64,000 nucleotides of DNA from JOPF136 sp035541255. GTDB taxonomy: Bacteria > Acidobacteriota > Terriglobia > Acidiferrales > UBA7541. The position numbers and the translations under genes are program-made. The stretch covers positions 1-64,000 of the forward strand of contig DATKNR010000030.1 in assembly GCA_035541255.1 (NCBI GenBank), read 5' to 3'. Shown one piece after another: positions 19,301 to 28,037 of the stretch (its first letter is position 1; every line of letters starts with the position of its first letter). A model generated the notes under the pieces. The model was not told the origin of the DNA. It saw only the letters and a program-made list of their open reading frames with translations, and did not search any database.

Positions 19301-19520
19301 CGCCGGCAACGGCGCCGAAATAGTAAGTGCTGGGGTCGCCCACAACCCCGGTGACAGCGAGGACGCGCCCGCCACGAAACGGTCCGATCTGCCGCCATTC
19401 GATTCCTTTCATCGCCTGCTCATCGATGGTCTGTGCAGAGGCGCGTAGACCGTATGCCATCCATCCAACTGCCAGCATCATTGCGAGAATCAAAGCTTTG
19501 CGAGTAGCCCCGTGAGCCAT
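16353..19520 (-). CDS. exported Vps10/sortilin-like BNR-repeat protein
   Basis: 1055 aa. A signal peptide (about residues 1-30) is followed by a large beta-propeller region with repeated Asp-box/BNR-like elements (S-x-D-x-G-x-T-W, for example RSVDGGKTW, RSADGGDTW, SSDGGKSW, TSDFGKTW) between about 40 and 740. A beta-sandwich with Pro-rich joints and a C-terminal helical region (about 880-1040) follow. These proteins are sometimes labelled glycosyl hydrolases, but no catalytic residues can be assigned; a secreted protein-binding role is equally likely. ATG at 19520 follows GGGGGAGGAAC. Confidence 0.85.
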   Translation of the reverse strand: MAHGATRKALILAMMLAVGWMAYGLRASAQTIDEQAMKGIEWRQIGPFRGGRVLAVTGVVGDPSTYYFGAVAGGVWKTTNSGLTWTPLTDKTGIMSIGAIAVAPSDPNVIYVGTGESCVRGNISFGDGMYRSVDGGKTWAHIGLEDSRHIAKILVSPTDPNLVYVAAFGHAYGTNEMRGVYRSADGGKTWQRILYKDNKTGAIDLDFDPHNSHILFAALWEANRTPWGMTSGGPGSGLYRSADGGDTWKHLEGHGLPEGVLGRIGVSVSGADSNRVYAIIEAQKGGIYRSDDAGESWHLVNGDHRYTQRAWYFHHIFADPANADTLYVLNTAIYRSVDGGKSFSFVRAPHGDNHGLWIDPTNPKRMINGNDGGATISSDGGKSWSTQLNQPTAQFYHVAVDNDFPYHIYGAQQDNSTIGIASRSDSGVIDRPSWHAVGGGESGYVVPDPQDSNIVYAGSYDGLITRYNQKNSQEQDISPWPLNPMGAGAADLVHRFQWTAPIMMSANDPGALYFGGEAVFKTTDGGMSWTQISPDLTRNDKSKQQSSGGPLTQDNTSVEYYDTVFTIAESPVEKGVIWAGSDDGLVHLTRDGGQHWTNVTSKDFGDWSTVSLIEPSPRSAGTAYVAIDRHRLDDFRPYIFKTSDFGKTWTKLTNGIPDTAYVHAVREDPKRAGLLFAGTETGAYVSFDDGAHWQSLRLNLPETPIHDLVIKDDALIVATHGRSFWSLDDISPLRQMTAATQEEEAHLFQPSTAYRLPGPGFFIVTGVPVGFNPPSGVVVFYSLKDKPKDAVTLEFYNAQGKLVRKFSSKKEHAAEEEQEFPQLGGAGDTLATEKGVNRFVWDLRTEPPARVPGAVSWGGRPVGATVAPGTYQVKLTVAGKTYSAPVELRKDPRVSTSQADFEKQFELASKIAASVSEGHEAVNQIRSVRAQLTALEKRLGSDENHKSIVDAAKALEKKMSGVEEKIIQPKSKSNEDPLNYPIQTADQLMAVRETVESADTAPTAQSEVVYKTLLDRLNVQLAAWREIKEKDLAALNAEIDKAHIPPIAPAEEEKK

Positions 19521-19762
19521 AAGTTCCTCCCCCGTTGAAAATGCGGGCTGATTCTACTGCAGGAGCTAGTAGTTGTCGCATGCGAAGCGAAAATTCAGAT
19601 TCTAATAGCCGGTTGATTTCAACCACTTCCGGCCCAAATGCACCGGAAAATGAGGATTTCGATCTCAGATGGCGCCTCGGGATGTGCGCAACAGATTGAA
19701 ATATAAGGCCTTAATGCATACGCCCGCGGGTGTATTTGGCCAGGGGCGTGCATCCATTCCAA

Positions 19763-22063
19763 ATGGACATGCGAAAACTGGACGGTCAATCCGGAAGGAC
19801 CGCGCGGAGAGAACAGGCACTCATTCTTTCTCTCGCGCTACTCGCTTCGTTGCTATTGGTTGCGCCCTCCACGCGAGCGCAATACCCGGATCAGCAAACC
19901 CAAGGCGATATCCAGGCGGGCCCGCAGGCTGCTGGTCAGACGCAGTCACAAGCCCAAGCCACAGGAGTTGCGCGCGTAAGTCTGGTGGAGGGGGCGGTTT
20001 CCACGCAGCGCGGAGATACAGGGGACTGGAATGCCGCCACAGTCAACACGCCGATCGTTCCGGGCGACCGCATTTCGACGGGTGACCGCTCGCGAGCCGA
20101 AGTTCAACTGGACTATGGGAACATCATTCGCCTCGATGGAAACGCCGTAATCCGTGTCACCCAGCTGGACGAACAGCACATTCAGATCGAAATCGCACAG
20201 GGGCTGGTGAGCTATACCTCGCTCCCCAGTTCATCTGCCGACGTCGAGCTGGATACGCCGAACCTGGCGGTGCATCCACAGCGAGATGGCGTGTACCGAG
20301 TTCAGGTAAACACCGACGGTGAAACTCTGGTCACCGTGCGCCGCGGCCAGGCAGAGGCGGGAACCGCGGAAGGAAGCACCACGATTCATGCGGGTGAGCA
20401 GATTACGGTCCGTGGCGAGGCGAACGACGCCCAGTACCGGACCTCAGCCGCGCCGGTGCGGGATTCGTTCGACCAGTGGAGCGAGGATCGTGATCGGCTG
20501 CTCCAGAACGCGCAGAATTCGGAGCCCCTGAATCCCTACTACACCGGAGGTGCGGACCTTAATAATTCCGGAACCTGGCAGAATGTGCCCGACTACGGCG
20601 CGGTCTGGTCGCCTAACAATGTCCCACAGGATTGGGCTCCGTATCGGAACGGTTCCTGGGTTTGGGAGCCCTACTGGGGTTGGACGTGGGTCTCCTACGA
20701 GCCCTGGGGCTGGGCCCCGTATCACTACGGCCGCTGGTTCCTGTGGAATAGCTCGTGGGTGTGGTGGCCCGGCCCTGTTTATCGTTACTATCGCCCGCTC
20801 TGGGCCCCTGCGTATGTGTCGTTTTTCGGATTCGGCTCGGGTGTAGGTTTCGGTTCATACGGCTGGATTCCGCTGGGCCCTGCGGATGGCTGCTATCCCT
20901 GGTGGGGTGGCTTCGGCGTGTCCTTCAGTTTCTACCACTATGGTGACTACAACCATTACCACGGGAGAGGGGGCTACATCGCGCCGCTGGCCGGGCCGCT
21001 GCACGGCCGCGTTCCCTACTCGAATGTGAACGGCTTGGAATCGAACGCGCGCCTTCGCGCCGGGATTACCAGCGTACCGAACTCGCGGTTTGGAAACGGC
21101 CGGGTGGTACCCGAACGGCGTACCTTTACTGGTGCTGAAATCCGTAATGCCCGCTTTGCCCACGGTGGATTGCCGGTGGTTCCAGGACGCAACAGTCTGA
21201 GCGCTACGGATCGCCCGGCCCGCCCCGGCTCGGTGCCGGGACGCAACCTCGATGCGCAGCGGTTCATGATGCATAACCGGCCAACGCAAACGCGGCATTC
21301 CTTTGCCAGCGAATCGGCCCGAATCCAGGAGCAAGTCCGGCGCCAGGGGTCTTCCCTCGGAAATTCGCCCGGCCGCGAAGCGCCGCGCGGGAATCTCCGC
21401 ACGGCCGAACCCACAGGTTCGTCCTTTATCCGTCAGGAGTCCGGAGCGGCGGGCCGCACGCAGCAATATCCGTCGGGGGCAAACAACCAATTCCGCTCGT
21501 TCGCGGGCAGCCGCTCCGCATACGGAGGAGCGACAAATGCCTTCGCTGCTCCCGAAGGCGAGCGCTCGTCCGTGCAATCGCATCCTTCGCCAGCGCAGCA
21601 GCCTCGCGGAAACGCATCTGAGAACGGCGGATGGCGTCATTTCTCTGCGCAAACCGGGCAGCCTGGATTCACCGGCAGCCGTGGGTCTCCTTACAGCTCG
21701 CAGTCGTTCCGGCCGACCCAGCGCAACCAAGGCCGGCCTCCGCTCGAGTTGCACAAGTCCATCGTGCAGGAGCGGGCGCCTGCTTACAGTACGCCGCGCG
21801 GGTCACCCTCTTACGTGCCTCCCCGTTCTTTTGGCTCCGAGACTCGCCAACAGCAGCCTGCCTATCGCGCGCCCGAGCCGCCTCGCGGGTATTCGCAAGC
21901 CCCGCGCTCCGCGGAGCCTAACGGACCTCACGGTGAGTACGGTGGCGGCGGACACCGTGGCGGCGGTAACGGCGGAGGATCACGCGGCGGCGGTTCCCAT
22001 GGAGGAGGCTCTCACGGTGGCGGGTCCCATCCCTCCGGCGGACATCACTCCGGCCGGCCGTAG
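19763..22063 (+). CDS. exported FecR-domain protein with Trp-rich and Gly/His-rich regions
   Basis: 766 aa. A signal peptide (hydrophobic LILSLALLASLLLVAPS) precedes a FecR domain at about 75-205 (VEGAVSTQRGDTGDW and later GEQITVRG). Residues about 255-400 are very rich in Trp and Tyr (WGWTWVSYEPWGWAPYHYG), the DUF6600-like pattern found beside FecR domains. The C-terminal half is low-complexity, rich in Arg/Ser/Pro, and ends in Gly-His-Ser repeats. Function unknown; unlike classic FecR it has no FecI/FecA neighbours, and it is probably a cell-surface or periplasmic structural protein. The ATG at 19763 is the best of several in-frame starts; the ribosome site is weak. Confidence 0.75.
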   Translation: MDMRKLDGQSGRTARREQALILSLALLASLLLVAPSTRAQYPDQQTQGDIQAGPQAAGQTQSQAQATGVARVSLVEGAVSTQRGDTGDWNAATVNTPIVPGDRISTGDRSRAEVQLDYGNIIRLDGNAVIRVTQLDEQHIQIEIAQGLVSYTSLPSSSADVELDTPNLAVHPQRDGVYRVQVNTDGETLVTVRRGQAEAGTAEGSTTIHAGEQITVRGEANDAQYRTSAAPVRDSFDQWSEDRDRLLQNAQNSEPLNPYYTGGADLNNSGTWQNVPDYGAVWSPNNVPQDWAPYRNGSWVWEPYWGWTWVSYEPWGWAPYHYGRWFLWNSSWVWWPGPVYRYYRPLWAPAYVSFFGFGSGVGFGSYGWIPLGPADGCYPWWGGFGVSFSFYHYGDYNHYHGRGGYIAPLAGPLHGRVPYSNVNGLESNARLRAGITSVPNSRFGNGRVVPERRTFTGAEIRNARFAHGGLPVVPGRNSLSATDRPARPGSVPGRNLDAQRFMMHNRPTQTRHSFASESARIQEQVRRQGSSLGNSPGREAPRGNLRTAEPTGSSFIRQESGAAGRTQQYPSGANNQFRSFAGSRSAYGGATNAFAAPEGERSSVQSHPSPAQQPRGNASENGGWRHFSAQTGQPGFTGSRGSPYSSQSFRPTQRNQGRPPLELHKSIVQERAPAYSTPRGSPSYVPPRSFGSETRQQQPAYRAPEPPRGYSQAPRSAEPNGPHGEYGGGGHRGGGNGGGSRGGGSHGGGSHGGGSHPSGGHHSGRP

Positions 22064-22158
22064 ATTCGTGCCTTAATTGCCGGGGACATGCCGACGCACT
22101 GGGGAAAATATCTGAGGATAAAGCCGAACTGCTGTGACGGATGTATGCGGAGCGCTTT

Positions 22159-22515
22159 CTAGTTGAAGGCGCCTTCTTTTTCGGCGGGAATTACGCGGAC
22201 GTTCTGGACCCGAGTGGTAAGAACGCGGTTTCCGAATTCGAGGAACAGCCCGCGCGCCACAAGGACGTCATGTTTGATGGCGCTGCCGCCCCAAGTGCAA
22301 CCATTGATGGTCACACGGCAGGGGGAAACGCCGCGCCGGTCAAACCATCCGCCCCAGACCCAGTATTGGCCGTCGCCCAGGGCCCAGATGGTGTACCTGG
22401 AATTGCGGGTGGTGACCACGACCCGGTCGCCGCAACGCAGGTCAGCTTTCCGCACCTCATCCAGGGAGCGGGCGTGGTCTGCCAAGGCTTCCAGCGAGTA
22501 GGCTACGACTGACAC
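22159..22515 (-). CDS. hypothetical protein, 118 aa
   Basis: 118 aa, family not recognised. GTG start at 22515 follows an excellent GGAGGACAG ribosome site, which supports the frame. The sequence is rich in Val, Arg and Trp, with YWVWGGWFDRRG at the centre, and looks like a small beta protein. No signal peptide or membrane span. It lies tail to tail with the FecR protein gene and about 100 bp from the tRNA-Val gene, transcribed in the same direction as the tRNA. Confidence 0.55.
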   Translation of the reverse strand: MSVVAYSLEALADHARSLDEVRKADLRCGDRVVVTTRNSRYTIWALGDGQYWVWGGWFDRRGVSPCRVTINGCTWGGSAIKHDVLVARGLFLEFGNRVLTTRVQNVRVIPAEKEGAFN

Positions 22516-22618
22516 CTGTCCTCCACCCCCCTCGGCTCATCTTGCCCTGTTGCTACCTGCGTGTCAACGAGGTGCCGGACCCCAGTAGTGGAAATCCAAC
22601 CGGGCACGAGTTTCGGAA

Positions 22619-22695
22619 TGGTAGGCCCGTGGGGACTCGAACCCCAGACCTCTACCGTGTCAAGGTAGCGCTCTAACCAACTGAGCTACGGGCCT
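22619..22695 (-). tRNA. tRNA-Val (GAC anticodon)
   Basis: 77 nt cloverleaf on the minus strand. Acceptor AGGCCCG pairs with CGGGCCT, followed by an A discriminator and an encoded CCA. The D arm begins GCTCAG, the anticodon stem CTACC/GGTAG encloses the loop TTGACAC (anticodon GAC, Val), and the T arm contains GGTTCGAGTCC. Confidence 0.95.
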
Positions 22696-22984
22696 GCACA
22701 ACTTGCTTCATCCTAGCACAGGTCCCCCGGACGCTGCCCCGAGTCCCGGGCGCTCGAAATGCGACCAGGCAGACGCTTGTTGAGCTGTGTGTTTTGACAG
22801 TATTGGTGCAGCGGTCCTCGGCGATACGTTCTTGCCCTAAGGTAGAGCGGCTGCGCCCTGCGAGAGTCTCTTGATCTGATACGCTGTGTCGGCTCCTCCT
22901 TGATCCGGCTGGCTTTGTGTGCGGTGGTCCAACTGCTCGTCAAACTCCGCCGCGCAGACGGCCTCGCGAAGGCATCGTGACACC

Positions 22985-24178
22985 ATGGAAGACGTGATCC
23001 TGGTTCTGAACGCCGGTTCCTCAAGCATCAAGTTCTCGATGTTCGCCGAACACGCGGATCGGCTGGAGCTCAAGCTGCGCGGTCAGATCGAGGGAATTTA
23101 CTCCGCTCCCCGGTTCGTGGCCAAGGACGGGGAGGGGCTCGAAATAGGAGCGCACGAATGGCGGGAAGGCACTCATCTCGGCCACGAAGGCGCCATCAGC
23201 TATCTCACGGAATTTCTTCGCGGGTTCCGCGGAGAAAATCGTCTGGTTGCTGTGGGCCACCGTGTGGTGCACGGTGGAGTGGAATTCTCGCAGCCGACAC
23301 TGGTCACTCCGGATGTGTACCGCAAACTTGAGAAACTGATTCCGCTGGCACCGCTGCACCAGCCGCACAACCTGCAGCCGATCCGAATCGTCGCCGAGCG
23401 CACACCGCAGTTGCCACAGGTAGCGTGCTTCGACACCGCGTTCCATCGCACCCAGGCGGAAGTGGCGCAGGCGTTTGCGCTGCCGCCCGAGATTACCGAG
23501 CGAGGCGTGCGGCGCTACGGATTCCATGGCCTATCCTACGAATACATTGCCGGTGTGCTGCCGAAGTTCGAGCCCAAAGCGGCGGCCGGCCGCGTGGTGG
23601 TGGCTCATCTTGGCAACGGCGCCAGCATGTGCGCCGTTCGCGCGGGCAAGAGCGTGGCCAGCACCATGGGGTTTACGGCGCTGGACGGCCTGCCGATGGG
23701 CACGCGCTGCGGTGCGCTGGATCCCGGTGTGATGCTCTATCTGATGGATGAAATGAAGATGGACGCGCGCACGATCGAAAAGCTGATTTACAACCAGTCC
23801 GGGCTTCTTGGCGTGTCGGGAGTTTCCAGCGACATGCGCGCGCTGCTCGAGAGCACGGATGCGCGCGCGCGCATGGCCGTCGATCTCTTCCTCTACCGCA
23901 TCGGGCGCGAACTGGGTTCGCTCGCGGCCGCGCTCGGCGGACTCGATGCGCTCGTGTTTACGGCAGGAATCGGCGAGCATTCCGCGGTGGTTCGCGAACG
24001 CGTGTGCCGGGATGCGGGCTGGCTAGGAATACAGCTCGATCCGCCAGCGAATCATGCGGGCGGGCCGCGCATCAGCGTGGAGTCGAGCCCCGTCTCGGTC
24101 TGGACAATTCCCACGAATGAAGAACTTATGATCGCCCGCCACGCCCGGCGTCTTATCGGCGCCGCTGGCGATTCCTAG
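22985..24178 (+). CDS. ackA: acetate kinase
   Basis: 397 aa, the usual AckA length. It interconverts acetate plus ATP and acetyl phosphate plus ADP in the cytoplasm. Conserved motifs: LVLNAGSSSIKF at the N-terminus, VGHRVVHGG near residue 90, FDTAFH, the RRYGFHGLSYEY motif, HLGNGAS, and FTAGIGEHS near the C-terminus. ATG at 22985 follows GAAGG; upstream in-frame codons lack the family start. Phosphotransacetylase is not adjacent, so the partner enzyme must be elsewhere or the gene is used with a phosphoketolase. Confidence 0.95.
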   Translation: MEDVILVLNAGSSSIKFSMFAEHADRLELKLRGQIEGIYSAPRFVAKDGEGLEIGAHEWREGTHLGHEGAISYLTEFLRGFRGENRLVAVGHRVVHGGVEFSQPTLVTPDVYRKLEKLIPLAPLHQPHNLQPIRIVAERTPQLPQVACFDTAFHRTQAEVAQAFALPPEITERGVRRYGFHGLSYEYIAGVLPKFEPKAAAGRVVVAHLGNGASMCAVRAGKSVASTMGFTALDGLPMGTRCGALDPGVMLYLMDEMKMDARTIEKLIYNQSGLLGVSGVSSDMRALLESTDARARMAVDLFLYRIGRELGSLAAALGGLDALVFTAGIGEHSAVVRERVCRDAGWLGIQLDPPANHAGGPRISVESSPVSVWTIPTNEELMIARHARRLIGAAGDS

Positions 24179-24243
24179 CGCCTCCACCTTACGGATTGCA
24201 ACCGGCGCGACAATTTGCTCCGGCTCTCCGTCTGTCCGTTCCG

Positions 24244-26376
24244 TTAATGCGCGGGGCCGGCGAGATGCCGGTCGAAGAAATCCGCCGCGGCATGATAAGC
24301 CCGAAGCCAGCTGATGTGCCGCAGGAAGCCGTGGATCTCGTCCGGGAGAATCAGTTCCTCGGCCTCCACCCCCTGTTTTCTGAGCGCCTCCATCATCAAC
24401 ACACTCTCGTGGAACGGGACATTGCGATCGTCGTCGCCCTGAATCAGCAGAACAGGCGACCGCCACGTCTTCATCGACGAAATCGGGGAGGATTCGACCG
24501 CCAGCCGCGCCGCTTCCGGATTCGCGTCCGGATCGTAGGCGGGCACAAAGTGGTGAATCACGTTGTTCCAGTTGTGCACCCCGTGCAGGTCGACGCCTGC
24601 GGCAAACAAATCTGACGCGCGCGCCAGCCCCATCGCCGTCAGATATCCTCCATAGGAGCCGCCCCACAGTCCGATGCGCTTTCCGTCCACGTCCGGCCGG
24701 CTGCGCAGGTAGAGGCCCGCTCCCATCACGTCGTTGAATTCGCTCGCCCCGGTCGCTCCGTAATTCAGCGCCTCGCGGAATTCCATCCCGTAGCCGATCC
24801 CGCTGCGGTAGTTCACCGACAGGACGATGTAGCCGCGGCTGGCCAGATACTGGTTCATGGCATAGGCGTTGTTGTAGTAGTCCATGTAATGCCAGCCGAG
24901 CAGCATCTGCCGCCGGGAACCGCCGTGGAAGAAGATCAACGCCGGCCGGCCTTCGCCCGGCTTCAATCCCGCGGGCAGAAAAAGCTGGCCGTGAATTGCC
25001 ATTCCATCCGAGGCTGAAAAAATCACCTGCTGGGGCTCCACAAGCAGGGCCGCCGGAAAGTCGGCGGGAATCGTTTGCGGCGCCAAATCGCGCGCCTCGC
25101 TGTCCGGCGGGATTACCGCGGCCCGCGCCGGCCGGCGAGCGTCGGAGTGAAGCATCACAATGGTTTTTCCGTCACTCGCGACTGCCGGATTCCACTCCAA
25201 GCCCGTTCCGCTCGTCACTGCCGACGGGCTCCCGCCATCCGCGCTCACGCGCCACAGATGGCGACGGTCTATGTCGCCCTGGTTGGACGAGTACACAATC
25301 TCGCGTCCGCCAGGCGCGGTGGTGACATATTCCACCTCGAATTCTCCAGGGGTGAGGAGTCTGGCATCGCCGCCATTCACCGACACGGAGTACAGATGCG
25401 TCCACCCGTCGCGCTCCCAGGGAAACACGATGCGATCTCCCGCGCACCACATCAGCTCGTTTTCCGTCACCGCTCCCCGGAAAACGCTTCCGCGCCCTTC
25501 CGCCGCACGCCAGATCTGCGTGCCGCGGCCGGTCGTCGCGTCGGCCACCCGGATGGACCACGGCTGGCCCTCGCGCTTCGGTCCAAACACGAACGCAACC
25601 GTCGAGGCGGGAATCCGCAGGAATGCGATCCTCTTTCCATCCGGCGACCAGACAGGTTCCGAGTCACGGTCCACGCTCGGGTCCAGGTAGGTGATTGATT
25701 TGTCCGAGAAGGCGTATACGGCGATGAAATTGTGGTCGCCGCGCGTGCTCACAAACGCCAGCCGGGATCCATCCGGGGACCACCGTAGCGTGTCCGCTTT
25801 GCCTTTCATGTGGATCAATTGCTCGGGCTTCTGGGTTCCATCGAGCGTCGCGGTCCACACCTGACCTTCTTTCAAGTAGGCCACCACGTTTCCACGCGGG
25901 GAAATCTCACCGGCCGTGCCCTCCGCCACCTTTTTCGGCTCCGCTGTGCCAGAGGCGGGAATCATCCAAATGGCGTGCTCCGGCCCCGCGGGATTGCTTG
26001 AGGGATTGGGATCCGAGCCCCTGGTTTCCAGGTCGGCACCGCGCGTGTAAATCAGGAAGTTTGCATCTGGACTCCACCGCACTTCGCCGATGTCCACCCC
26101 ATCGTCCTCTTTGTACGGCGTGGCCTGGTGCGCCACGTAGCCTCCCGTGGCCGATGCGCCGGCTGCGGGTTCCGCGATCCAGATGTTGCGCACTCCGCTG
26201 GCGTTCTGCAGCCAGGCTACGCGATTCGCGGCCGGAGCGGCTACCACCTCGGAAGGGAACGGTGCGCTCATCACCTGCTCGAGCGTAAAGGGCCCTTTGG
26301 ACTGCGCGGCGACTAGAACGGCAATAGAACAGCAGGCGAGCAGCACCGGCGAGACGTACCTGCGAGGAAGATTCAC
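24244..26376 (-). CDS. S9 family prolyl oligopeptidase / dipeptidyl aminopeptidase, exported
   Basis: 710 aa. An N-terminal signal peptide (LACCSIAVLVAAQS) is followed by a WD40/TolB-like beta-propeller (about 60-430) with repeated WSPDG motifs, then the catalytic alpha/beta hydrolase domain. The nucleophile Ser lies in GLWGGSYGGYL, the Asp in QGDDDRNVP and the His in EIHGF. Expected to trim peptides in the periplasm or outside the cell. GTG at 26376 follows GGAGGAA. Convergent with ackA, divergent from argR. Confidence 0.92.
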   Translation of the reverse strand: MNLPRRYVSPVLLACCSIAVLVAAQSKGPFTLEQVMSAPFPSEVVAAPAANRVAWLQNASGVRNIWIAEPAAGASATGGYVAHQATPYKEDDGVDIGEVRWSPDANFLIYTRGADLETRGSDPNPSSNPAGPEHAIWMIPASGTAEPKKVAEGTAGEISPRGNVVAYLKEGQVWTATLDGTQKPEQLIHMKGKADTLRWSPDGSRLAFVSTRGDHNFIAVYAFSDKSITYLDPSVDRDSEPVWSPDGKRIAFLRIPASTVAFVFGPKREGQPWSIRVADATTGRGTQIWRAAEGRGSVFRGAVTENELMWCAGDRIVFPWERDGWTHLYSVSVNGGDARLLTPGEFEVEYVTTAPGGREIVYSSNQGDIDRRHLWRVSADGGSPSAVTSGTGLEWNPAVASDGKTIVMLHSDARRPARAAVIPPDSEARDLAPQTIPADFPAALLVEPQQVIFSASDGMAIHGQLFLPAGLKPGEGRPALIFFHGGSRRQMLLGWHYMDYYNNAYAMNQYLASRGYIVLSVNYRSGIGYGMEFREALNYGATGASEFNDVMGAGLYLRSRPDVDGKRIGLWGGSYGGYLTAMGLARASDLFAAGVDLHGVHNWNNVIHHFVPAYDPDANPEAARLAVESSPISSMKTWRSPVLLIQGDDDRNVPFHESVLMMEALRKQGVEAEELILPDEIHGFLRHISWLRAYHAAADFFDRHLAGPAH

Positions 26377-26513
26377 GGCGAGTTCCTCCGATAATGAGAA
26401 TTGGCGCGACCCGCGGCGCGGGACGCGGACGAATCATACGCCCATCCGAAGCAGGACGAAACCGACGGGGAGGGAGGAAGGTGGGCGCTGCGGCGACAGC
26501 GCCAATTTATTTC

Positions 26514-26551
26514 TTGACATCACTTTCGTATGTTTATACATTCGATTGCAT
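26514..26551 (+). promoter_or_regulatory. candidate argR promoter with ARG-box-like palindromes
   Basis: A local AT-rich island in otherwise GC-rich DNA. TTGACA at 26514-26519 is a perfect -35 element; TACATT at 26537-26542 (17 bp spacer) or TATACA at 26535-26540 (15 bp) could be the -10. The imperfect palindrome ATGTTTATACAT (26530-26541) and a nearby TTGCATAAAAT resemble ARG-box half sites and overlap the promoter, which would fit autorepression of the arginine cluster by ArgR. Operator assignment is inferred. Confidence 0.5.
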
Positions 26552-26565
26552 AAAATAGAGTTCGT

Positions 26566-27009
26566 GTGAACAAGCAGAAGACACTCCGGCAAGGACAGAT
26601 CCTCAAACTGGTGGCGCGTGAGTCCATCGACAACCAGGACCGCTTGTGCCGGCGGCTGCGAGAAGAGGGCATGCGCGTCACGCAGGCAACCGTTTCCCGC
26701 GATGTTCACGAGCTGAAGCTGGTGAAGACGGATCGAGGTTATCAGCCCCTGGGTGTCGAGGCCGTATCCGCGGCTCCTTCGCTTCCGCGTATGGCCCGCG
26801 AAGCGATCCGTGATTTGCGCCCGGCGCAGAATCTGCTGGTCATTAAGACGCCGCCCGGAGGAGCGCAGTCGCTTGGCGCCGCTCTCGATGCCGAAGGCTG
26901 GCCCGAAGTGGTGGGCACGGTCGCCGGCGACGATACCATCCTGGTGATCAGCCCCTCCACCCGCCAGCGGCTTGCAGTCCAAAAGCGCCTGCAGGACATG
27001 CTGCAATGA
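26566..27009 (+). CDS. argR: arginine repressor ArgR
   Basis: 147 aa, standard ArgR size. The N-terminal winged helix (residues about 5-70) contains the signature VTQATVSRDVHELKLVK. The C-terminal hexamerisation and arginine-binding domain shows TVAGDDTILVI near residue 120, the conserved GTxAGDDT-type motif. It heads the arginine biosynthesis cluster and overlaps argC by 4 bp, so it is co-transcribed with the genes it should repress. Start is GTG at 26566 with a very short leader and no strong ribosome site. Confidence 0.93.
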   Translation: MNKQKTLRQGQILKLVARESIDNQDRLCRRLREEGMRVTQATVSRDVHELKLVKTDRGYQPLGVEAVSAAPSLPRMAREAIRDLRPAQNLLVIKTPPGGAQSLGAALDAEGWPEVVGTVAGDDTILVISPSTRQRLAVQKRLQDMLQ

Positions 27010-28037
27010 ACACCTCGGTCCAGACGGCCGTAGTGGGAGCCACCGGTTACGCCGGCTACGAGCTTGCCCGCCTGCTCCTGCGCCATCCTCGGGTGGGGGA
27101 GACGGTCTTTTATTTGCGGGAACCGAACGGGGCCCGTTGCCTGACGGAAATTTTTCCGGCTCTGCGCGGCTGGGGCGAGGCCCCCGTGCGGCAGTTTTCG
27201 GCCGAAGCTGTGGCCGCGCAAGGCGCTCAGGTGGCCTTCCTGGCTACACCTCATGAAGCTTCCATAGAAACCGTGCCGGAACTGCTCCAGTCCGGCCTTC
27301 GTGTGGTCGATCTCAGCGGCGCGTTCCGCTTCCATTCCGGGGATACGCTGGCTGAGTGGTATCGGCTGGAGCCGCCCGAGCCGGCGCTGCTGCGCCGCGC
27401 TGTTTACGGCCTTCCCGAACTCTACGGCGCGCAGGTGATGGATGCGGACCTGGTGGCGAATCCCGGCTGCTATCCGACGGCGGTCATACTAGGGCTGCGC
27501 CCGCTGCTGGACGCGGGCCTCATCGCGCGCGGCCGGGGCATCGTGTGCGATTGCAAATCCGGCACGTCCGGCGCAGGCAAGGAGCCCCGCCGCGACACCC
27601 ATTTCTGCGAAGTGAACGAAAATTTCCGCGCCTACAAGCTATTTTCCCACCAGCACACACCCGAAGTCCTTGAGCATCTGCGGCTGGGGCCCGGAGACAT
27701 GATGTTCTCCACGCACCTGCTCCCGCTGAGCCGCGGCATTTTGGCCACTCTCTACGCCTGGCTGGACGCGCCCGCCACCGCCGAGGATATCGAAGCGCTC
27801 TACCGCGCCTGCTATGCGGACCGCAAACTGGTGCGCGTGTCGCCGGCGGGAAAGCTGCCGGAGCTGCATCACGTGGTGAATACAAATTTTTGCGACATCG
27901 GATTCGCCCTGGATTCATCGGGGCAGCGGTTGATGGTGGTTTCGTGCCTGGACAATCTGGGCAAAGGCGCCGCCGGCCAGGCGGTGCAGAACTTCAATCT
28001 GATGGTTGGAACCGAGGAGGCGGAAGGACTGCTATGA
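27006..28037 (+). CDS. argC: N-acetyl-gamma-glutamyl-phosphate reductase
   Basis: 343 aa. ArgC reduces N-acetylglutamyl phosphate with NADPH, the third step of arginine synthesis. Rossmann motif VVGATGYAGYELARLL at the N-terminus; the catalytic Cys is in VANPGCYPTAV near residue 157; the conserved His region appears as HQHTPEV. Length is typical (about 345 aa). It overlaps argR upstream and argB downstream by 4 bp each (ATGA). Confidence 0.95.
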   Translation: MNTSVQTAVVGATGYAGYELARLLLRHPRVGETVFYLREPNGARCLTEIFPALRGWGEAPVRQFSAEAVAAQGAQVAFLATPHEASIETVPELLQSGLRVVDLSGAFRFHSGDTLAEWYRLEPPEPALLRRAVYGLPELYGAQVMDADLVANPGCYPTAVILGLRPLLDAGLIARGRGIVCDCKSGTSGAGKEPRRDTHFCEVNENFRAYKLFSHQHTPEVLEHLRLGPGDMMFSTHLLPLSRGILATLYAWLDAPATAEDIEALYRACYADRKLVRVSPAGKLPELHHVVNTNFCDIGFALDSSGQRLMVVSCLDNLGKGAAGQAVQNFNLMVGTEEAEGLL